Shown: positions 5,953 through 11,664 of the stretch, one piece after another
How the letters are laid out: each line of letters starts with the position of its first letter
How positions within the stretch are numbered: position 1 is the stretch's first letter
Origin: Hydrogenophaga sp.
Lineage (GTDB): Bacteria; Pseudomonadota; Gammaproteobacteria; Burkholderiales; Burkholderiaceae_C
Reading direction: 5' to 3'
Length of the DNA: 11,664 nucleotides
Assembly (NCBI GenBank): GCA_030684755.1
Contig: JAUXXN010000281.1
Coordinates: forward strand, 1 to 11,664
Program-made: the position numbers and the translations under genes
Notes under the pieces: generated by a model
Databases searched by the model: none
Told to the model about the DNA's origin: nothing
Seen by the model: the letters and a program-made list of their open reading frames with translations, nothing else

Positions 5953-6240
5953 TCACCACAGGCCGCCTGTACCGCCCTCAAGGGGCTTGGGCCGATTGGG
6001 TGTGGCGGTGGCCTGTGGTTCAAGGTCTGGCGTGCGAAGCACAAGACCCGTATCCAAGCTCGACAGCACCCGAAAGAGTTGCTCGGTGGTGAGTTTGGTG
6101 GCATCCGATTCCATGGCGGAAATGCGCGATTGCGTGACCCCCATGCGAGCAGCCAGTTGCGCCTGGGTCAAGCCCTGGGCTTTGCGCAGAGACCGCAGGT
6201 GCTGCGACAGTTGTTCCGGGAAGGCGAGGGTCAAGTCCAT
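5953..6240 (-). CDS. Orphan HipB-like XRE repressor
   Basis: This 95-residue protein carries a clear HTH at about 12-60: LSQHLRSLRKAQGLTQAQLA, then ARMGVTQSRISAMESD. It is followed by the LSSLDTGLVLRT strand that closes HipB dimers. Its last residue is Trp (GGLW), as in E. coli HipB, whose C-terminus also ends in Trp. HipB is the DNA-binding antitoxin of the HipA kinase toxin and normally precedes hipA. Here the next gene downstream, 11 bp away, is the convergent TPR gene, so no hipA follows. Two HipB-type operators lie at its own start, so autoregulation is likely retained. It may be a solitary regulator, or an antidote left after hipA loss. It could also be another short XRE protein. Confidence 0.75.
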   Translation of the reverse strand: MDLTLAFPEQLSQHLRSLRKAQGLTQAQLAARMGVTQSRISAMESDATKLTTEQLFRVLSSLDTGLVLRTPDLEPQATATPNRPKPLEGGTGGLW

Positions 6241-6244
6241 GGGA

Positions 6245-6294
6245 AATATCTACTCCGTAAGATATTGTCAATATATCTGACTTGAATGATATTT
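6245..6294 (-). promoter_or_regulatory. Two HipB-type operators over the repressor's promoter
   Basis: AATATCT-N8-AGATATT (6245-6266) is a perfect 7-bp inverted repeat with an 8-base spacer, i.e. TATCT-N8-AGATA at 6247-6264. This matches the architecture of the E. coli HipB operator (TATCC-N8-GGATA). A second site, TATCT-N8-TGATA (6274-6291), has one mismatch. On the minus strand the sites overlap TTGACA (6266-6271) and TATATT (6270-6275), possible promoter elements, and GGAG (6253-6256) ahead of the start codon. Confidence 0.65.
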
Positions 6295-6406
6295 CTACGC
6301 CATCCTGCCTGGCGTGATTTTCTGGGCCCGAGCGCAAGGTGGCAGCATGTCCGGCCGGGGTTGCCTAGCCGCCTGCGCCAAAAAGGTGAGCCCGATGGAG
6401 GTCGGT

Positions 6407-6464
6407 GGCGCGATGGCGGTGCATGCGAGCGGGTTGTTTAAGTTTCATGCACCAGTTTCTTGCA
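6407..6464 (+). promoter_or_regulatory. Two candidate NtrC boxes upstream of amtB
   Basis: Against the NtrC consensus TGCACC-N5-GGTGCA, TGCACCAGTTTCTTGCA (6448-6464) matches 10 of 12 and 6407-6423 (right half GGTGCA intact) matches 9 of 12. Their centres are 41 bp apart, about four helical turns, and lie roughly 64 and 105 bp upstream of the expected sigma-54 start site. Position and phasing fit an enhancer; the individual matches are imperfect. Confidence 0.45.
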
Positions 6465-6492
6465 GTGAAATCAATGTTACTGATAAGAAACA

Positions 6493-6509
6493 TTGGCACA
6501 CTCCTTGCA
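6493..6509 (+). promoter_or_regulatory. Sigma-54 (RpoN) promoter of amtB-glnK-tdm
   Basis: TTGGCACACTCCTTGCA contains TGGCAC-N5-TTGCA with GG (6495-6496) and GC (6507-6508) separated by exactly ten bases, a near-perfect -24/-12 element. Transcription should start near 6520, about 28 bases before the amtB start. This type of promoter needs an activator, almost certainly NtrC, under nitrogen limitation. Confidence 0.88.
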
Positions 6510-6547
6510 CGGCTTGAGATGTCCACAACCGCCACATGGAGTCTCCC

Positions 6548-8242
<1,695 letters not shown>

Positions 8243-8243
<1 letters not shown>

Positions 8244-10591
8244 TGGGCTGGCCTGGCGATGTGAGCGCCGCCCGACCCCCGGTGGCCACGCGGGTGCGTG
8301 AGCCCGCGCTGAGCCTGCGTACGCCCACGCTGGAGCGCTACCGCGTGTCCGGCGGCGGCCTGACGGTGGTGGCGCTGGCTGCGGGCGACGCGCTGGAGGT
8401 GATCGACCCCGAGGGCCAGCAAGCCTGCGAGTTGATGGCCTGGGACAGCGCGGGCCGCGACGCCCTGGCTGCGCTGGGCCTGCGCGCTTCGCCCGGCGCC
8501 ACCGGCGCAGCCCACCTGTTGCAGCGCCCGCACCCCGCGCTGCGCCGCCGGGGCGTCAACCTGGACCAACTACCCGCAGCCTGCCAACTCTGGCCCGCAG
8601 GCGGCTTGGCGGGCCAGCGCCAACGCTGCACCGCCACCGACGCGGTGCTGGTGCTGGTGTGTGCCCCCGGCACCGACAGCAGCGTGCACACCCAGAACGC
8701 ACCCACGCCGCTGGCCCTGCATGTGCACCGCAGCGGCAGCCGCATCCTCAGTGCCGTGCCCCTGCCCGAGCCGCTGGGCGAGGTGGTGGACGAGTTCACC
8801 ATTGCGCCCGGCACGGCGCGCAGCTACACCGTGGCCAAGGGTCAATACATCCAGGTGATTGACGTGGCGGGACGCCAGTGCTCCGACTTCGTGGCCTTCA
8901 ACCGCCGCGCGCTGGACCGGGGCACCGAACAAGAGCTGGACCCCACGGTCACGCGCACGCTGGGTGGCCGCGCCTACCCCGGGCCGGGCCTGCATTCGCG
9001 CTTTTTTGACCGCGAGATGCAGCCGGTGCTGGAGCTGGTGCAAGACACCGTGGGCCGACACGACACCTTCGGCCTGGCCTGCGCGGCGCGCTACTACGAA
9101 AGCATGGGTTACTTCGGCCACGCCAATTGCAGCGACAACCTCTCGCGCGAACTGGCGCCTTATGGCGTGCGCGCGCGGCCCGGCTGGCCCGCCATCAATT
9201 TCTTCTACAACACCGGCGTCGATGCCCACAACCAACTGACCATGGACGAACCCTGGTCGCGCCCGGGTGACCATGTGCTGATGCGCGCGCTGGACGACAT
9301 GGTCTGTGCCAACACCTCGTGCCCGGACGACATCGACCCCGCCAACGGCTGGATGCCGACCGACATCCACGTCCGCATCTACGCCGCCCAGGAGCGCTTC
9401 AGCATGGCCATTGCCCACCGACCCACCCCCGACGCCGTGCCCGAGATGACCCGCGAAAGCGGCTTCCACGCCGCCACCTCGGCGCTCACCCGCCAGTTCA
9501 CCGACTACCGGGGCTGGTGGACGCCCACGCGCTACGACGGCTTTGGCGCGGTGGCCGAGTACCACGCCTGCCGCGAGCAGGTGGTGGTGATGGACCTGTC
9601 GGCCCTGCGCAAATTCGAGGTCATCGGCCCCGACGCCGAAGCGCTGATGCAGTACACGCTGACACGCGACATCAAAAAGCTGGCCGTGGGCCAAGTGGTG
9701 TATTCGGCCCTGTGTTACCCGCACGGCGGCATGCTCGACGACGGCACGCTGCTGCGCCTGGGCCCCGACAACTTCCGCTGGATCTGCGGCGAAGACTACA
9801 GCGGCATCTGGCTGCGCGAGCAGGCCGAAAAACTCGGCATGAAGGTGTGGGTGAAGTCGGCCAGCGACCATATCCACAACGTCGCGGTGCAGGGCCCGCG
9901 TTCGCGCGAGTTGCTCAAGCAGATGGTGTGGTCACCCGGCACACAACCCGCGCTGGACAACCTGGGCTGGTTCCGCTTTCTGGTCGGCAGGCTCGACGAC
10001 CACAACGGCTGCCCGATCATGGTGTCGCGAACCGGCTACACCGGTGAGCTGGGTTACGAGGTGTGGTGCCACCCCAGCGACGCGCCGCGTGTGTGGGCAC
10101 GTCTGTGGGAACTGGGTGCCCCGCTCGGTCTCGCGCCGCTGGGTCTGGACGCGCTGGACACCTTGCGCATCGAAGCCGGCCTGGTGTTCGCCGGCCACGA
10201 GTTTTGCGACCAGACCGACCCGTTCGAGGCGGGCATTGGGTTTTGCGTGCCGCTCAAGAGCAAGGCAGACGACTTCATCGGCCGCGACGCCCTGATCGAG
10301 CGCAGCGCGCACCCGCAGCGCAAGCTGGTGGGCTTGCAGCTCGATGGCAACGAAATGGCCGCGCACGGCGACGGCGTGTTTGTGGGCCATGCGCAGGTGG
10401 GCGTGGTCACCAGCGCCACACGCTCGCCACTGACGGGGCAGAACATTGCGCTGTGCCGCATGGCCGTGTTGCATGCGGCGGCGGGCACGCGGGTGGAAGT
10501 GGGCAAGCTCGACGGCCACCAGAAGCGCCTGCCCGCCACGGTGTCGGCCCCCATCTTTTACGACCCCGACAAGAGCCGCGTGCGCGCCTGA
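8243..10591 (+). CDS. tdm: Trimethylamine N-oxide demethylase Tdm (DUF1989-GcvT fusion)
   Basis: This 782-residue protein joins an N-terminal DUF1989 region (about 30-400) to a C-terminal GcvT-type tetrahydrofolate domain (about 415-775: YDGFGAVAEYHACREQVVVM, RTGYTGELGYEVW, GLDALDTLRIEAGLVFAGHE). This two-part design is that of Tdm, which cleaves trimethylamine N-oxide to dimethylamine and formaldehyde and can pass the one-carbon unit to tetrahydrofolate. Candidate metal ligands in the DUF1989 half are Cys296 (HANCSDN), Cys355 and Cys360 (VCANTSC), with Asp215 in RQCSDFVAF. Residues 32-68 resemble 184-220, suggesting an internal DUF1989 duplication. A convergent tmm gene on the other side supports the call. 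Its start overlaps the glnK stop by one base, so it lies in the NtrC-type ammonium operon. A less likely alternative is another DUF1989-GcvT demethylase with a different methylamine substrate. Confidence 0.85.
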
Positions 10592-10597
10592 ACACCT

Positions 10598-10716
10598 GCC
10601 CCCATCCCAGCCTTCCCCCAGCGGGGGAAGGAGGAGTACATTCCCGGCGGCGAGGCGCCTAAGCACGCCATGTCTGGCTCCCTCCCCCGCTGGGGGAGGG
10701 TTGGGGTGGGGGCTCT
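10598..10716. repeat. Inverted REP-like doublet between tdm and tmm
   Basis: Two GC-rich units face each other. The left one (10599-10635) has the hairpin TTCCCCCAGCGGGGGAA; the right one (10677-10714) has TCCCCCGCTGGGGGA. They are flanked by CCCCATCCC and its complement GGGTTGGGGTGGGG. Reverse-complementing one unit gives the other with few differences. This is the REP/REPIN-like intergenic repeat often seen in Burkholderiales. It separates the converging genes and may protect or terminate both transcripts. Confidence 0.75.
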
Positions 10717-10731
10717 CCCGAATTGTTCAAG

Positions 10732-11664
10732 TTATGTGGCCTGTGCCGCCGAGGGCGTTGACAAGTAACTGGCCAGCGAATCGTCCAGCGCCTCCAGCCA
10801 CGGCGTGTGGTGCGGTGTGGCCATGGTGCCGGTCATGAGCGATGGGTAGCACTTGTTGCGGTAGCCCATGATGTCTTCGGCCTTGTCGTGCTTCCAGTCC
10901 AAAAAGGTCTTGTTCACCGCCGCAATGTCAAAGCTCGGGTAGTCGGTGGCGTCGATCAGCTGCGCAATGTATTTGCCCTGAAATTCAAACATCTGCTGCG
11001 CGTCTTCCAGCGCCAGTTCTTCCTCGCGCCACTGCTGGTTTTCTGCGTGCATCGCTGCTTTCGAGGGCAGTGGGATGCGGCCCAAAATCACATCGCGTGC
11101 GTACCAGGCCTGGGCGTCGAACATGCTGAAGCTGTACCACTGGTCCTGCATGCCCAGGTAAACCAGCTGCGGGTTGTCTTCCCAGAACACGCCCTTGTAC
11201 AGGTTCAGCGGCCACAGCCGGTTGGCGGTTTTCAGGCGCAGGTCTTCGGGCAAAAACGGGAAGTGGTGCTTGTAGCCGGTGCACAACACAATGGCGTCGA
11301 TGTGCTTGCTGCTGCCGTCGGCAAAGTGGGCGGTGTTGCCCTCCACCTTCAGCAACTGCGGCTTTTCTTCCCAGTTGGCGGGCCACTGGTAGCCCATGGG
11401 GCTGGTGCGGTAGCAGCTGGTGATGGAGCGTGCGCCGTACTTGTAGCACTGCGAACCAATGTCTTCCGCCGAGTAGCTGGCGCCCACGATCAGCACGTCT
11501 TTGCCCTTGAACTCCAGCGCATCGCGGAAGTCGTGCGCGTGCAGCACCCGGCCACCGAAGGTTTCAAAACCCGGGAAGTAGGGCACGTTCGGCGTCGAAA
11601 AATGCCCGCTGGCCACCACCACGTAGTCAAACACCTCCGCGTAGGTCAGGTCCTGTTCGTAGCT
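10732..11664 (-). CDS. tmm: Trimethylamine monooxygenase Tmm (partial, C-terminal 310 residues)
   Basis: The frame runs off the right edge; about 140 N-terminal residues, with the FAD motif, are missing. The visible part has the flavin-monooxygenase fingerprint FxGxxxHxxxF ([11 protein letters not shown], at residues 36-46 of the visible part), the NADPH motif [20 protein letters not shown] and an ATGY-like [16 protein letters not shown]. Long stretches such as [40 protein letters not shown] and [14 protein letters not shown] are specific to bacterial Tmm. The enzyme uses NADPH and oxygen to turn trimethylamine into its N-oxide, the substrate of Tdm encoded convergently 140 bp away. Because it is on the opposite strand, tmm has its own promoter outside the window. 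Related FMOs also oxidise dimethyl sulphide and indole, so side activities are possible. Confidence 0.92.
   Translation of the reverse strand, partial: SYEQDLTYAEVFDYVVVASGHFSTPNVPYFPGFETFGGRVLHAHDFRDALEFKGKDVLIVGASYSAEDIGSQCYKYGARSITSCYRTSPMGYQWPANWEEKPQLLKVEGNTAHFADGSSKHIDAIVLCTGYKHHFPFLPEDLRLKTANRLWPLNLYKGVFWEDNPQLVYLGMQDQWYSFSMFDAQAWYARDVILGRIPLPSKAAMHAENQQWREEELALEDAQQMFEFQGKYIAQLIDATDYPSFDIAAVNKTFLDWKHDKAEDIMGYRNKCYPSLMTGTMATPHHTPWLEALDDSLASYLSTPSAAQAT

Noticed and set aside
5955..6019. Long inverted repeat ACCACAGGCC / GGCCTGTGGT with a small internal hairpin, considered as a terminator for the TPR and hipB-like genes
   Set aside because: The arms are 45 bp apart, both lie within the 3' end of the hipB-like coding region, and no T tract follows on either strand.
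6469..6481. AATCAATGTTACT as an IHF site between the NtrC boxes and the sigma-54 promoter
   Set aside because: The first half fits the IHF consensus but the TTR part does not match at the required spacing; too weak to list as a feature.
8570..9877. 435-codon minus-strand frame opposite tdm, and similar frames opposite the FAD gene
   Set aside because: The sense strand encodes conserved motifs throughout, whereas these frames show low-complexity composition only.

Overview
This window looks like chromosomal DNA from a high-GC betaproteobacterium, most likely Burkholderiales and probably Comamonadaceae (Hydrogenophaga/Acidovorax/Variovorax-like). That placement rests on base composition, codon use and the style of the protein sequences; no rRNA or other phylogenetic marker is present.

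Left end (1-1422): toxin-antitoxin territory, visibly rearranged. It starts with the 3' end of a RelE/ParE-family toxin gene. Next comes a wrecked higA-type antitoxin gene whose HTH-coding middle appears to be replaced by an 85-bp piece of hutD; the better copy of that piece lies 1605 bp downstream. About 350 bp without a gene follows, carrying four 23-bp-spaced repeats. A BrnT-like toxin gene with a 16-bp palindromic operator and its RHH-type antitoxin gene come next, closed by a terminator.

Centre-left (1408-5941): a small amino-acid catabolic locus. hutD and an FAD-dependent amine oxidoreductase of the DAO family form a minus-strand operon. They are divergent from a LysR regulator whose stop overlaps the start of hutG (N-formylglutamate deformylase). 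A secreted TPR protein follows hutG. The HutD/HutG pair points to chemistry passing through N-formylglutamate, but no hutH, hutU or hutI is visible.

A short HipB-like repressor gene (minus strand, 5953-6240) sits alone. It has two TATCT-N8-(A/T)GATA operators at its start and no hipA beside it.

Right half (6400-11664): nitrogen and methylated-amine metabolism. A textbook sigma-54 promoter with two candidate NtrC boxes drives amtB (ammonium channel), glnK (PII protein) and then tdm, a 782-aa DUF1989-GcvT fusion that I identify as trimethylamine N-oxide demethylase. The glnK stop overlaps the tdm start by one base. Converging on tdm from the right edge is tmm (trimethylamine monooxygenase, partial), with an inverted REP-like doublet between them. 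Together tmm and tdm convert trimethylamine to TMAO and then to dimethylamine plus formaldehyde. Placing tdm in the ammonium operon suggests that methylated amines are used here as a nitrogen source under NtrC control.
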